From NCBI RefSeq assembly GCF_022811725.1, contig NZ_CP094527.1, positions 7,440,001-7,504,000 on the forward strand: DNA of 64,000 nt, read 5' to 3'. Both the position numbers and the translations under genes were made by a program. Positions 54,027 to 62,207 of the stretch are shown here, in pieces. This DNA is from Mucilaginibacter sp. SMC90 (GTDB lineage Bacteria; Bacteroidota; Bacteroidia; Sphingobacteriales; Sphingobacteriaceae). Numbering within the stretch: the stretch's first letter is position 1; each line of letters starts with the position of its first letter. The notes under the pieces were generated by a model, which saw only the letters and a list, made by a program, of their open reading frames with translations, did not search any database and was not told the DNA's origin.

Positions 54027-54623
54027 ATGAGGCCAAAGAATTTAGATAAGGAACAAGCTATCCGCACCATTGCCCTTGATATCATTGCCAATGAAGGCTT
54101 GGAAAACCTAAGCATGCAAAAGCTGGCCAAGGCAGCCAATGTATCGCCCCGCACCATCTATATCAAATATGAGGATAAGGATGACCTGCTGATCAAGCTT
54201 TTCATTACAGAGGTTTTAGGAGCTTATGAAGTCGCCATTTTAAACGATTTTAATGAAGAGATGGATTTTGAAACCGGTGTCAAAAAGCTTTGGAACAACG
54301 GGTTTCACTACTTGAAAAACAACCGTACACATTTCGTGCTGATCCTCTATGGCAAATCCTCCCCCCTGCTAAACAAGGCCTATCAAAAGCAAAATATCCG
54401 GCAGGGACAGTTCTTTGCGCTTATTCACCGGTTTATGGAGGCTAAGGTAAAAGAAGGCGTCATCCGCGATCTTCCTTTTGACGTGCAGCGGGCATTACTG
54501 TTCTCCCCGCTGCTCGATCTGGTGAACGAATATTTTGACCATGCCGACAGGCCCGTACAGATCATTACTGATGAAATGGTAGATACTTGTTGCGATGCAG
54601 TCATAAAAGGTATGATGAAATAA
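54027..54623 (+). CDS. TetR/AcrR-family repressor
   Basis: The 198-residue protein has an N-terminal TetR helix-turn-helix (about 8-55, LENLSMQKLAKAANVSPRTIYIKYEDKDDL) and an all-helical ligand domain. It is the first gene of an operon with the FAD monooxygenase (9-base gap) and is preceded by two palindromes that overlap the promoter, so it most likely represses its own operon until a small-molecule ligand, perhaps the monooxygenase substrate, binds. Confidence 0.92.
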   Translation: MRPKNLDKEQAIRTIALDIIANEGLENLSMQKLAKAANVSPRTIYIKYEDKDDLLIKLFITEVLGAYEVAILNDFNEEMDFETGVKKLWNNGFHYLKNNRTHFVLILYGKSSPLLNKAYQKQNIRQGQFFALIHRFMEAKVKEGVIRDLPFDVQRALLFSPLLDLVNEYFDHADRPVQIITDEMVDTCCDAVIKGMMK

Positions 54624-54632
54624 TTAAATAAC

Positions 54633-55784
54633 ATGAAAACAATTAAAAACAAAAACATAGCAATTGTAGGCGGTGGCCCCGGCGGATTAACCCTTGCCCG
54701 GATCTTACAAATGAACGGAGCCAACGTAAAGGTTTACGAACGCGACTTAAACCGTGAAGTGCGGGTGCAGGGCGCTACGCTTGACTTGCATGAAGAATCT
54801 GGCCTAAAAGCTTTAGAAGTGGCCGGGCTGATGGACGCCTTTAACGCCAACTATCGTCCCGGTGCCGACAAACTAAGGGTTGTGGATAAATACGCCAACA
54901 TTGTGCTTGATGAGCATGGAGCCGACGGAGGCTCCTATAATCGCCCGGAAATTGACCGTGGGCCATTACGAAAAATCCTGCTTGATTCCTTGCAGCCTGA
55001 TACCGTTGTTTGGGATAGCCAGTTCGTATCGTTAAGTGAGCAGGATGGTGTAATTCAATTAGAGTTTAAAAATGGCTCAACTGCCTGGGTTGATATAGTA
55101 ATAGCCGCCGACGGGGCCAATTCAAGGATCCGTCCCTACATTACCCCTATTAAACCATTTTATGCAGGTGTAAGTGTGATAGAAGGTGCGGTTTATAATT
55201 CAGAAAAGGCAAGCCCCAGAATCCACGAGCTTTTAAATGAAGGTAAGATATTTGCCATGGGCGATGAAAAAACACTGATAGTAAGTTCAAAAGGCGATGG
55301 CAGCCTGGTATTTTACGCAGGTATTAAATCGCCTGAATCATGGCTACAGGATAGCGGAATTGATTTTAAAGATAAGGGACAGGTATTTGCCTGGTTTAAA
55401 CAGGAGTTTACAGATTGGGGCGACATCTGGGATGAGTTATTTGAGAATGCTGAACCCATATTTATTCCACGGCCGCAATATTGTATGCCTTTAGATCAGG
55501 GTTGGGAAGCTTTACCTAACCTTACTATGCTTGGCGATGCGGCTCACCTCATGCCACCTTATGCCGGCGAAGGCGTAAACATGGCTATGCTTGATGCTTT
55601 GGAATTGGCCGAATGCCTGTTGAGCGATGATTTTGCCGATGCACATGATGCGATATCAGCTTATGAAAAACAAATGCGCGTAAGGGCATCCGAAACCGCC
55701 GCCATGACATTGGACCAAACAGATTCATTGCATTCTGCCGATGGGTTAAAGAATCTGGTGGCGATGTTTGATCCGGAAGAATAG
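54633..55784 (+). CDS. FAD-dependent monooxygenase, TetX-related
   Basis: The 383-residue protein is a class A flavoprotein monooxygenase: GGGPGG (13-18) in the FAD-binding Rossmann motif, GATLDLHEESG (47-57), NRPEIDR (103-109) and GDAAHLMPP (301-309). These segments are very close to the tetracycline-inactivating enzyme TetX as I recall it. However, positions matching TetX substrate residues appear changed (E184 for Gln192; V226 for His234), so tetracycline should not be assumed as substrate. Controlled by the TetR repressor just upstream. Likely job: hydroxylation of an aromatic or antibiotic-like compound in the cytosol. Confidence 0.88.
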   Translation: MKTIKNKNIAIVGGGPGGLTLARILQMNGANVKVYERDLNREVRVQGATLDLHEESGLKALEVAGLMDAFNANYRPGADKLRVVDKYANIVLDEHGADGGSYNRPEIDRGPLRKILLDSLQPDTVVWDSQFVSLSEQDGVIQLEFKNGSTAWVDIVIAADGANSRIRPYITPIKPFYAGVSVIEGAVYNSEKASPRIHELLNEGKIFAMGDEKTLIVSSKGDGSLVFYAGIKSPESWLQDSGIDFKDKGQVFAWFKQEFTDWGDIWDELFENAEPIFIPRPQYCMPLDQGWEALPNLTMLGDAAHLMPPYAGEGVNMAMLDALELAECLLSDDFADAHDAISAYEKQMRVRASETAAMTLDQTDSLHSADGLKNLVAMFDPEE

Positions 55785-55822
55785 TTCAGACCGAATACTC
55801 AGCTAAAGACCGTTAAAATCAT

Positions 55823-55858
55823 AAAGCGTCATTGCGAGGTACCTCGCAATGACGCTTT
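55823..55858. repeat. 36-bp perfect palindrome, repeat-derived terminator
   Basis: Perfect palindrome centred between 55840 and 55841, arms containing CGTCATTGCGAGGT. CCTCGCAATGACG is shared with the fragment at 16962-16974. Followed by TTAT, between convergent genes, so it may serve as a terminator. Confidence 0.78.
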
Positions 55859-55926
55859 TATTATATTATTTCTTACTCTATATTGAATAACCGATTAGAC
55901 ATGCCAGAAAGCTACCCAGGCATCTA

Positions 55927-56949
55927 TTACGATACCGTGATCTCGCCCCTCAAATCCGTCTCGAGCCATTCTTTAACCTGCAATGGGTCATCGCTTTGGC
56001 CCAACAGGTACATCATTTTGGTTACGGCCGATTCAAAGGTCATGTCGTAACCGTTGGCTACACCTGCATCTTTCAGGTGCTTGCTGGTTTCATAGCGGCC
56101 AAGTTCAACCGTACCTACCTTACATTGGGAAATATCAAGGATCACTTTGCCGCTGTCGATGGCGTTTTTCAACAGGTCGATAAACCACGCATCGGTAGTT
56201 GTGTTACCTGCACCGAAAGTTTCCATCACTATGCCACGCACATCGGCACCTAAAATATTTTCAACTACTTTAGGGCTTATGCCCGGGTACAGTTTCAATA
56301 CGCCAACGTCACTCACCAGGTTGTTATGTACAATCAGCGAGCTTTCATCTTCAGGCTGCCTGATATCGTTTACACTAAAGCGTAAGTGCACACCCGACTC
56401 GGCCAGTATGGGGTAGTTTGGCGAGCGGAAGGCCTCAAATTTTGATGAATTATATTTAAACGCCCTGTTACCACGGAAAAGTTTATAATCAAAATAGATA
56501 CAAACTTCGGGCACACGGGCACGATCATTCTTTTTAGCTTTGGCAATCTCAATAGCCGTCATCAGGTTTTCCTTCGCATCGGTACGGATGGCGCTGATAG
56601 GCAATTGCGAACCTGTGAAAATAATAGGCTTACCTAAGTTCTCTAACATAAAACTTAATGCCGATGCGGTGTAAGCCATGGTATCCGAACCATGTAAAAT
56701 TACAAAGCCGTCGTTATCATGATAGTTCGACTGGATCAAACCGGCCAGCTCGCTCCAGATCTCGGGGTTCATGTTTGATGAATCGATGATCTCATCAAAC
56801 GAATGTACTTTGATACGGCAGTTAAGCTTTTCAAGCTCGGGCACATTATCCATTATTTGCTCAAAGTTAATAGGCTTGAGCACCTTTGTAACCGGATCAC
56901 TCATCATACCTATTGTCCCTCCGGTATAGATGATCAAAATTTGGCTCAT
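55927..56949 (-). CDS. ansA: Type I L-asparaginase
   Basis: The 340-residue protein has the cytosolic type I layout: nucleophile T12 in YTGGTIGM, the second motif HGSDTMAYT (86-94; D89, T90) and K156 in DYKLFRGNR. No signal peptide, which supports the cytosolic AnsA rather than the secreted AnsB form. It hydrolyses L-asparagine to aspartate and ammonia. It follows tatD by 36 bases and is probably co-transcribed. Confidence 0.93.
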   Translation of the reverse strand: MSQILIIYTGGTIGMMSDPVTKVLKPINFEQIMDNVPELEKLNCRIKVHSFDEIIDSSNMNPEIWSELAGLIQSNYHDNDGFVILHGSDTMAYTASALSFMLENLGKPIIFTGSQLPISAIRTDAKENLMTAIEIAKAKKNDRARVPEVCIYFDYKLFRGNRAFKYNSSKFEAFRSPNYPILAESGVHLRFSVNDIRQPEDESSLIVHNNLVSDVGVLKLYPGISPKVVENILGADVRGIVMETFGAGNTTTDAWFIDLLKNAIDSGKVILDISQCKVGTVELGRYETSKHLKDAGVANGYDMTFESAVTKMMYLLGQSDDPLQVKEWLETDLRGEITVS

Positions 56950-56985
56950 TAATTAAGTTTATGCTGTGGTAAAATATTAAACAAT

Positions 56986-57753
56986 TTAAATCCCGAACAC
57001 AAGCCTGGAATTTTCGGTAGTGACCTCAGCCACTTTTTCAATGCTTGTTTGGTGAAGCTCGGCCACCTTTTGGGCTATGTACACCAGGTATGAACTTTCA
57101 TTAGGTTTACCCCTGAACGGAACGGGCGTAAGGTACGGAGAATCTGTTTCTAAAACTATATGCTTTAAGTCAATTTCCGGTATTACTTTATCAAGTCCCG
57201 AGTTTTTGTAGGTTACGATACCACCTATCCCGAGGTAAAAATTAAGGTCGATCACTTTTTGGGCCTGCTCTACAGATCCTCCAAAACAATGAAAAATGCC
57301 ACGCAGCTTTTCATCAGCTTCTTGTTTCAACACCTCATATACTTCATCAAAGGCATCACGACAGTGGATCACTATTGGCAAATCAAGGCTTTTGGCCCAG
57401 TTAATCTGTTTTATAAATGCATCTACCTGCTGTTTTAAATGTGTTTTATCCCAATACAAATCAATACCGATCTCGCCTATGGCATAGATCTTATTTTGCT
57501 GGTGGGCATCCATAATGGCCGAAAGCTCGTCTGCCCAATTCTCCTTTACATCGCAGGGATGCAAGCCCAGCATAGGGTAACAATATTGAGGATAGTCGGT
57601 TACCAAACCATAAACTAACGGTATGGAAGCTGCATCAACATTTGGTAAAAACAAACGGGTAATGTTATTATCGATACAACGCTGCATTAAAGCTGCACGT
57701 TTTTCAGGAATGGTTTCGTAGTATAGATGGGTATGCGTGTCGGTTAAAACCAT
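56986..57753 (-). CDS. tatD: TatD-family metal-dependent DNase
   Basis: 255 residues, TIM-barrel amidohydrolase fold. The metal ligands include H7 and H9 (TDTHTHLY), E95-type residue in AIGEIGID, HCRD and ETDSPYL. TatD enzymes are 3'-5' exonucleases implicated in DNA quality control. First gene of the tatD-ansA pair; ordinary family length and no oddities. Confidence 0.93.
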   Translation of the reverse strand: MVLTDTHTHLYYETIPEKRAALMQRCIDNNITRLFLPNVDAASIPLVYGLVTDYPQYCYPMLGLHPCDVKENWADELSAIMDAHQQNKIYAIGEIGIDLYWDKTHLKQQVDAFIKQINWAKSLDLPIVIHCRDAFDEVYEVLKQEADEKLRGIFHCFGGSVEQAQKVIDLNFYLGIGGIVTYKNSGLDKVIPEIDLKHIVLETDSPYLTPVPFRGKPNESSYLVYIAQKVAELHQTSIEKVAEVTTENSRLVFGI

Positions 57754-57840
57754 GCTGCAAAAATAAGCCTTGAATACTTAATAACGAATTTATAGCTGTA
57801 AAGTATAAATCCGTTTAACTAAAAATTGCACCTGATAAAC

Positions 57841-57871
57841 AAAAAACCTCCTGTTATTAAAGCAGGAGGTT
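57841..57871 (-). terminator. Terminator after the second FKBP gene
   Basis: AACCTCCTG/CAGGAGGTT stem with a 9-base loop; on the minus strand a T run follows. Confidence 0.82.
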
Positions 57872-57895
57872 GATTGTTACATGTTTTCAATATGT

Positions 57896-58900
57896 TTACT
57901 TGGCTTTTTTGGCCGGTTTTACTTTTACCAGCTCTATATCAAATGCCAGGGTACTGTTTGGAGGGATAGCGCCAGAATCTCTTTCGCCATAAGCAAGCCC
58001 CGATGGAATGATGAACGTTGCCTTTGAACCTTCGTTCATTAAAAGCAAAGCTTCTTCCCATCCGGGTATCACGCGTCCTTCGCCAAGAACAACACTGATA
58101 GGCTCGTACGGGCGACCAGGCTGATCTAAACCTGCGGCTTTGGCATTGGCCTCAATGCTGCTGTCAAACACTTTCCCGTTAAGTAATTTTCCGGTGTAGT
58201 TTACCAGTACAGTATCGCCATTTACCGGCTTAATTTTTTCTGTAGGACTGGTAATAACATACTGAAGCCCGGTAGCTGTACTTGTAGTTTTAAGCCCTTG
58301 CGCAGCTACATATTGATTTGCGGCTGCAATTTCGGCCTGTTTTTGCTTTTCCATAGCAGCATTTCTTTCGGCCATGGCTTCATTTATAGATTGGATCTTT
58401 TCCATTTTCAAAATAAAGGTCAGGAAACTGCCTTTCGGAAAAAATGGCGGACGGGCTTCTTCATGTCCTTTAAATATCGAGTCTGCAGGAATTTTTACCA
58501 AAGCGCTGTCTTTAACAGCAAGCAACGGAAAAACGTCCATCATATCGCCCAACCCACGCGACGGCTGAATTTGCGCCTGTGCAGGATGACCGGCTTTATA
58601 ACTGCTGAATAATACAGAATCTTTACCTGTTTTTTGAATAAAGTTAAAGGTGATCACATCGCTAACCTTTGGCTTTGCACCCGGGTTAGCCGTATAGATT
58701 TTGTAAAACGAACCTTTGCTTGTTTTAAGCATACCAGCTACTTCGGCAGGAGTGATACTCTTTTTCACAACAGCCGTTTTTCTTACTGCCCCTCCTTTAG
58801 CCGCAACCGGGCGCTTTTTTACGCCGCCTGTTTGTGCATTAACAGTTAAAGCTGAGATGGTTAATAAGGGTGCGATAAAATAAAGAATGTACTTTTTCAT
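57896..58900 (-). CDS. FKBP-type peptidyl-prolyl isomerase, two-domain
   Basis: The 334-residue protein has a signal peptide (1-22), a lysine-rich spacer, a degenerate FKBP-like domain (about 55-170, DVITFNFIQKTGKDSVLFSSY) and a complete FKBP domain (about 205-327, VNYTGKLLNGKVFDSS, GWEEALLLMNEGSKATFIIP, GLAYGERDSGAIPPNS). It should assist folding of proline-containing periplasmic proteins. It resembles the next gene, its paralogue, but is separated from it by a terminator. Confidence 0.92.
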   Translation of the reverse strand: MKKYILYFIAPLLTISALTVNAQTGGVKKRPVAAKGGAVRKTAVVKKSITPAEVAGMLKTSKGSFYKIYTANPGAKPKVSDVITFNFIQKTGKDSVLFSSYKAGHPAQAQIQPSRGLGDMMDVFPLLAVKDSALVKIPADSIFKGHEEARPPFFPKGSFLTFILKMEKIQSINEAMAERNAAMEKQKQAEIAAANQYVAAQGLKTTSTATGLQYVITSPTEKIKPVNGDTVLVNYTGKLLNGKVFDSSIEANAKAAGLDQPGRPYEPISVVLGEGRVIPGWEEALLLMNEGSKATFIIPSGLAYGERDSGAIPPNSTLAFDIELVKVKPAKKAK

Positions 58901-58910
58901 AAGCTATAAA

Positions 58911-58947
58911 TAAAAAAGCCTTTCCTGTTTTAAGCAGGAAAGGCTTT
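58911..58947 (-). terminator. Terminator between the two FKBP genes
   Basis: AAAGCCTTTCCTG/CAGGAAAGGCTTT, perfect 13-bp stem, followed by T-rich sequence on the minus strand. It lies 15 bases after the stop of the first FKBP gene. Confidence 0.88.
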
Positions 58948-58961
58948 GTAAAATAGTATTA

Positions 58962-59939
58962 TTATTTCGTGGCCGGAGTTGGCATTGGCATTTGCGGCAT
59001 AGCCGGTTTTGGTGCATTTGGATTTGGATGGACGATATTTACCAACTCAACTTCAAACACAAGCGGTGTATAAGGCTGCATTTGCGGGCTGCCCTGGTCT
59101 CCATAACCTAATGCAGACGGAACAACCAATACTGCTTTAGTACCTTTGTTAAACAATTGGAAAGCTTCGTCCCAACCTTTGATCACTTTACCTTCACCCA
59201 CCGGGATACGGATTGGCTGATAAGGGTTCATCGGGTTGATCTGCATTTTTTCTTTTACAGCAATTTCTTTAGTGCTTGTTTCTAAAACTTTGCCTGAAAC
59301 AAGCCTCAAAGTATAGTTAATTACCGCTGTATCACCTACAGCTACATTGGCACCGCTGCCTGGTGTAGTAACTGCATAATTTAAGCCTGAAGCTGTTTTC
59401 ACAAATTTCAGATCTTTATGTGCATCTAAGTAACCTTGAATTTTAGCAGGTTCTTTACCTTTAAGCGCGTCAGTTTGACCTTTCATGTACTGGGTAACAC
59501 GATCGCGGAAAGCTTGCTCGTTAAGAGCGCCTTTTTGAATAACCTTTTCAATTTTAATTGTATAAACCAGGTATTTACCTTTAAAACCCGGCGGGCGTTG
59601 CTGACCACCTTTAAATACTGAGTCGGCAGCTATTTTAAATGTAGCGCTATCGCCTTCACCCAGCAATGATAAACCAGAAACAATATCACCTTTCATCTGA
59701 GGCTTAGGCATCAGTGTTGGTATAGGCTGGCCATTATCATATGAATTATTGATCACCGAATCTTTATCGGTTTTGAGGATCATATTCAGTGTCAGAAAGT
59801 CACCTTCTTTAACTTTAGGATTGCCTTTTGAAGTGTGGATATTATAAAGCAAGCCGCCTTCGCCCTGCTTAAACCCACCGTTGCAACTTGCAAATCCTAT
59901 AGCCGCAAGTGACAGAAACATCAGTTTTCTTTTCATCAT
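58962..59939 (-). CDS. FKBP-type peptidyl-prolyl isomerase lipoprotein
   Basis: 325 residues with a lipobox FASC (C19). As in its neighbour, an N-terminal FKBP-like domain (about 30-135) precedes a canonical FKBP domain (about 180-305, NYTLRLVSGKVLETS, GWDEAFQLFNKGTKAVLVVP, GYGDQGSPQMQPYTP). It ends in a Pro/Met-rich tail (310-325). The FKBP aromatic pocket is less conserved than in the paralogue (DQGSP in place of ERDSG). Starts 7 bases after the NrnA-like gene, so shares its transcript. A second ATG lies three bases inside. Confidence 0.9.
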   Translation of the reverse strand: MMKRKLMFLSLAAIGFASCNGGFKQGEGGLLYNIHTSKGNPKVKEGDFLTLNMILKTDKDSVINNSYDNGQPIPTLMPKPQMKGDIVSGLSLLGEGDSATFKIAADSVFKGGQQRPPGFKGKYLVYTIKIEKVIQKGALNEQAFRDRVTQYMKGQTDALKGKEPAKIQGYLDAHKDLKFVKTASGLNYAVTTPGSGANVAVGDTAVINYTLRLVSGKVLETSTKEIAVKEKMQINPMNPYQPIRIPVGEGKVIKGWDEAFQLFNKGTKAVLVVPSALGYGDQGSPQMQPYTPLVFEVELVNIVHPNPNAPKPAMPQMPMPTPATK

Positions 59940-59946
59940 TACTTTT

Positions 59947-60957
59947 TTACTGTATTAATAGCTTTTTATATTCGGGTAAAATTTGTTTAAATTGTTGTAT
60001 AACCTGTTCAAGGCTGTTTTCAGAATGACCGCCGGCCGCATTGCGGTGACCGCCGCCATTAAAATACTTTTTGCAAATCTCATTAGCCGGAAATTCTCCT
60101 TTTGAGCGCAATGAAAGCTTTACCCTATCGCTGCGTTCAACTATAAAAGCGGCCAAACGGATGCTTGCCATTGATAATGCATAATTCACTACACCTTCGG
60201 TATCGCCGGTTTCAACGTCAAACCGCGCCAGATCTTCTTTACTAACCGCAATAATGGCTGTATTAAACTCAGGCAGCACTTCCAGGCAATTAGCCAGGCA
60301 ATGGCCTAAAAAGCGGAGCCTGTTTTCAGACGCGCTGTTATATACCAGTTCATGGATGCGCCAGTTTACAGCGCCTGCATCAATGAGGTCGGCAACAATT
60401 CGGTGAACGGCAGAGGTAGTATTAGGAAGCCTGAACGAAGCAGAATCAGTCATAATGCCTGTATACAGGCAGGTAGCCACATCCTTATTTACAAGCTCTT
60501 TATGATGGAGTTCATTTACAATAAAATCATACACCAATTGCGCGGTAGCACAAGCATTGATATCCCAGTGCCTGTAATCGTCAAAATCGGCAGGCTCCAG
60601 GTGGTGATCTATCATGACTTTATAGGCGTTGCTTTCGCCAACCAGCTCACCCATATCATTGATACGGCTTAAAGCATTAAAATCAAGACAGAATATAAGT
60701 TTTGCGTCGGCTATCAGCGCAGCAGCTTCTTCACGGTGCTCGGTATAGATAATAACATCCTCGTTACCGGGCAGCCAGCTCAAAAAGTCAGGATAATCTG
60801 TAGGAGCAATCACCCTGGCGTGATGGCCCTGCTGTATTAAATAATTATATAAGCCTAATGACGAACCCATAGCATCACCATCAGGTTTATGATGGGTAGT
60901 GATCACTATTTTTTGAGGTGCCGTTAAAAGGTCAGTAAGCGAAGCTAAATCTAACAT
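59947..60957 (-). CDS. nrnA: DHH/DHHA1 phosphoesterase, NrnA-like
   Basis: 336 residues from the ATG at 60957. Motifs include HHKPDGDAMGSS (22-33), DFNALSR (92-98), the signature D117-H118-H119, and the DHHA1 glycine loop GGGHRNAAGG near the C-terminus. NrnA enzymes degrade nanoRNA and hydrolyse pAp. All motifs are intact. Promoter on the minus strand at 60978-61006, divergent from ndk. Co-transcribed with the first FKBP lipoprotein gene. Confidence 0.92.
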   Translation of the reverse strand: MLDLASLTDLLTAPQKIVITTHHKPDGDAMGSSLGLYNYLIQQGHHARVIAPTDYPDFLSWLPGNEDVIIYTEHREEAAALIADAKLIFCLDFNALSRINDMGELVGESNAYKVMIDHHLEPADFDDYRHWDINACATAQLVYDFIVNELHHKELVNKDVATCLYTGIMTDSASFRLPNTTSAVHRIVADLIDAGAVNWRIHELVYNSASENRLRFLGHCLANCLEVLPEFNTAIIAVSKEDLARFDVETGDTEGVVNYALSMASIRLAAFIVERSDRVKLSLRSKGEFPANEICKKYFNGGGHRNAAGGHSENSLEQVIQQFKQILPEYKKLLIQ

Positions 60958-60977
60958 CAATTCTTAAAAAAGAGTTG

Positions 60978-61006
60978 CAAAGCTAAATAAATTAATGAAA
61001 TACAAA
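60978..61006 (-). promoter_or_regulatory. Promoter of the NrnA-like/FKBP operon
   Basis: On the minus strand TTTG (61003-61006) is followed after 17 bases by TAGCTTTG (60978-60985), a good match to the Bacteroidota TTTG...TAnnTTTG promoter. Confidence 0.6.
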
Positions 61007-61052
61007 CCATCTAATTTAATTCAAAAAGCTTTATGATACAGTTACAAAAGCC

Positions 61053-61060
61053 TATTTTTG
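61053..61060 (+). promoter_or_regulatory. -7 box upstream of ndk
   Basis: TATTTTTG matches TAnnTTTG, about 108 bases before the ndk ATG, giving a long leader. No clear -33. Confidence 0.4.
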
Positions 61061-61167
61061 CCGCAAATTTTAAATATCATCATAAGCTATGGCAGGCTTG
61101 TGGTTTAAAACTAACCCAACAAAGGCAATTAGTTTATTAATAACCCAAAAAAGAAACAATTATTTCA

Positions 61168-61587
61168 ATGAAAACTAACAGAACATTTACAATGATAAAG
61201 CCTGATGCTGTTGCTGACGGCCATATCGGTGCTATTTTAGACATTATAACTAAAAACGGTTTTAAAATTGTAGCCCTTAAATACACAAAACTATCAGCCG
61301 AAAAAGCCGGCCAGTTTTATGAAGTGCATAAAGAGCGTCCTTTTTATGCCGGTCTTGTTGAATTTATGTCATCAGGCCCTATCGTAGCCGCTATCCTTGA
61401 AAAAGACAACGCCATTACCGAGTTCCGTACACTGATTGGTGCTACTAACCCTGCTGATGCTGCTGAAGGTACCATCCGTAACCTTTACGCAAGGTCAATT
61501 GGCGAAAATGCCGTTCACGGTTCAGACTCCGATGAGAATGCCGACATTGAAGGAAACTTCTTTTTCTCGGCTTTTGAAAGGTTTTAG
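61168..61587 (+). CDS. ndk: Nucleoside diphosphate kinase
   Basis: 139 residues, normal for Ndk. The phospho-histidine H117 is in NAVHGSDS, with RTFTMIKPDAV at the N-terminus and ENADIEGNFFF near the end. It makes NTPs from NDPs in the cytosol. Monocistronic, divergent from nrnA. Confidence 0.97.
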   Translation: MKTNRTFTMIKPDAVADGHIGAILDIITKNGFKIVALKYTKLSAEKAGQFYEVHKERPFYAGLVEFMSSGPIVAAILEKDNAITEFRTLIGATNPADAAEGTIRNLYARSIGENAVHGSDSDENADIEGNFFFSAFERF

Positions 61588-61732
61588 TGACCTTATTTTG
61601 GGCGCAATCAGGCAATCAGCGGGTTGCACCCAAAATGTTTACGTTTTTCTTGCAAGTATGGTTACATTTTTTTTAACTTTACACCCGCACCTGAACAATA
61701 TTGCATATTAAAAACCGATAACCCCCAATACG

Positions 61733-61930
61733 ATGAAACCACTATTCAAATACATATTTTACGTACTAATATTGGTATTATTGGTTATTGGCTCCATTAT
61801 GCTTTACAGAACGCATCCTGAGGCACAACTCGCCTTCACTATTCCGGGACTGTTCATTCTTGCCTATTCAAAGCTTACCGACGATCTTAAATTGAAGCAG
61901 CACGGTTTACGTATGCTTAGAGGAAGATAA
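61733..61930 (+). CDS. Small membrane protein of unknown function
   Basis: A 65-residue protein with two hydrophobic segments (about 5-25 and 32-48) and a charged C-terminal tail (KLKQHGLRMLRGR). ATG start, 14-base tail-to-tail overlap with the DciA-like gene. I do not recognise a named family. A real gene is likely because of the clear two-helix hairpin topology and the tight packing. Confidence 0.7.
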   Translation: MKPLFKYIFYVLILVLLVIGSIMLYRTHPEAQLAFTIPGLFILAYSKLTDDLKLKQHGLRMLRGR

Positions 61931-62207
61931 TCTCTTCAACAATAACACTTTTAGCTTCGTTATTTATCTTTTCAATTATCTGGCTGCGCATCAGCATCAG
62001 TTCATTTTTAATTACCGACGATTCTATTCGCAGAAATAATTTTTTATCGCGCACAAACAACTCCTTGGTACGATTGGCAACCGATTTGCCTACCAGGTCC
62101 GGCCATGCAGTAACAACACCGGTTTCGTCAAAACGCCGTTTGATCTTATATACATTAAGCATCTGCTCAATAGCTTCCTTAAGTGTTTTGTCGTTAGTTT
62201 TACGCAT
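61917..62207 (-). CDS. DUF721/DciA-like protein
   Basis: 96 residues from the ATG at 62207. The pattern ITAWPDLVGKSVANRTKELF-like (VVTAWPDLVGKSVANRT) followed by LFLRIESSVIKNELM is the DUF721 signature. DciA is the ancestral loader of the replicative helicase in bacteria that lack DnaC, and the gene commonly lies beside recF or dnaA. Here it overlaps recF by 8 bases. Role in replication is inferred from family and context. Confidence 0.88.
   Translation of the reverse strand: MRKTNDKTLKEAIEQMLNVYKIKRRFDETGVVTAWPDLVGKSVANRTKELFVRDKKLFLRIESSVIKNELMLMRSQIIEKINNEAKSVIVEEIIFL

Noticed and set aside
54633..55784. Calling the monooxygenase tet(X)
   Set aside because: Motifs are close, but substrate-contact positions seem changed, and there is no mobile context; function as tetracycline resistance is not supported.
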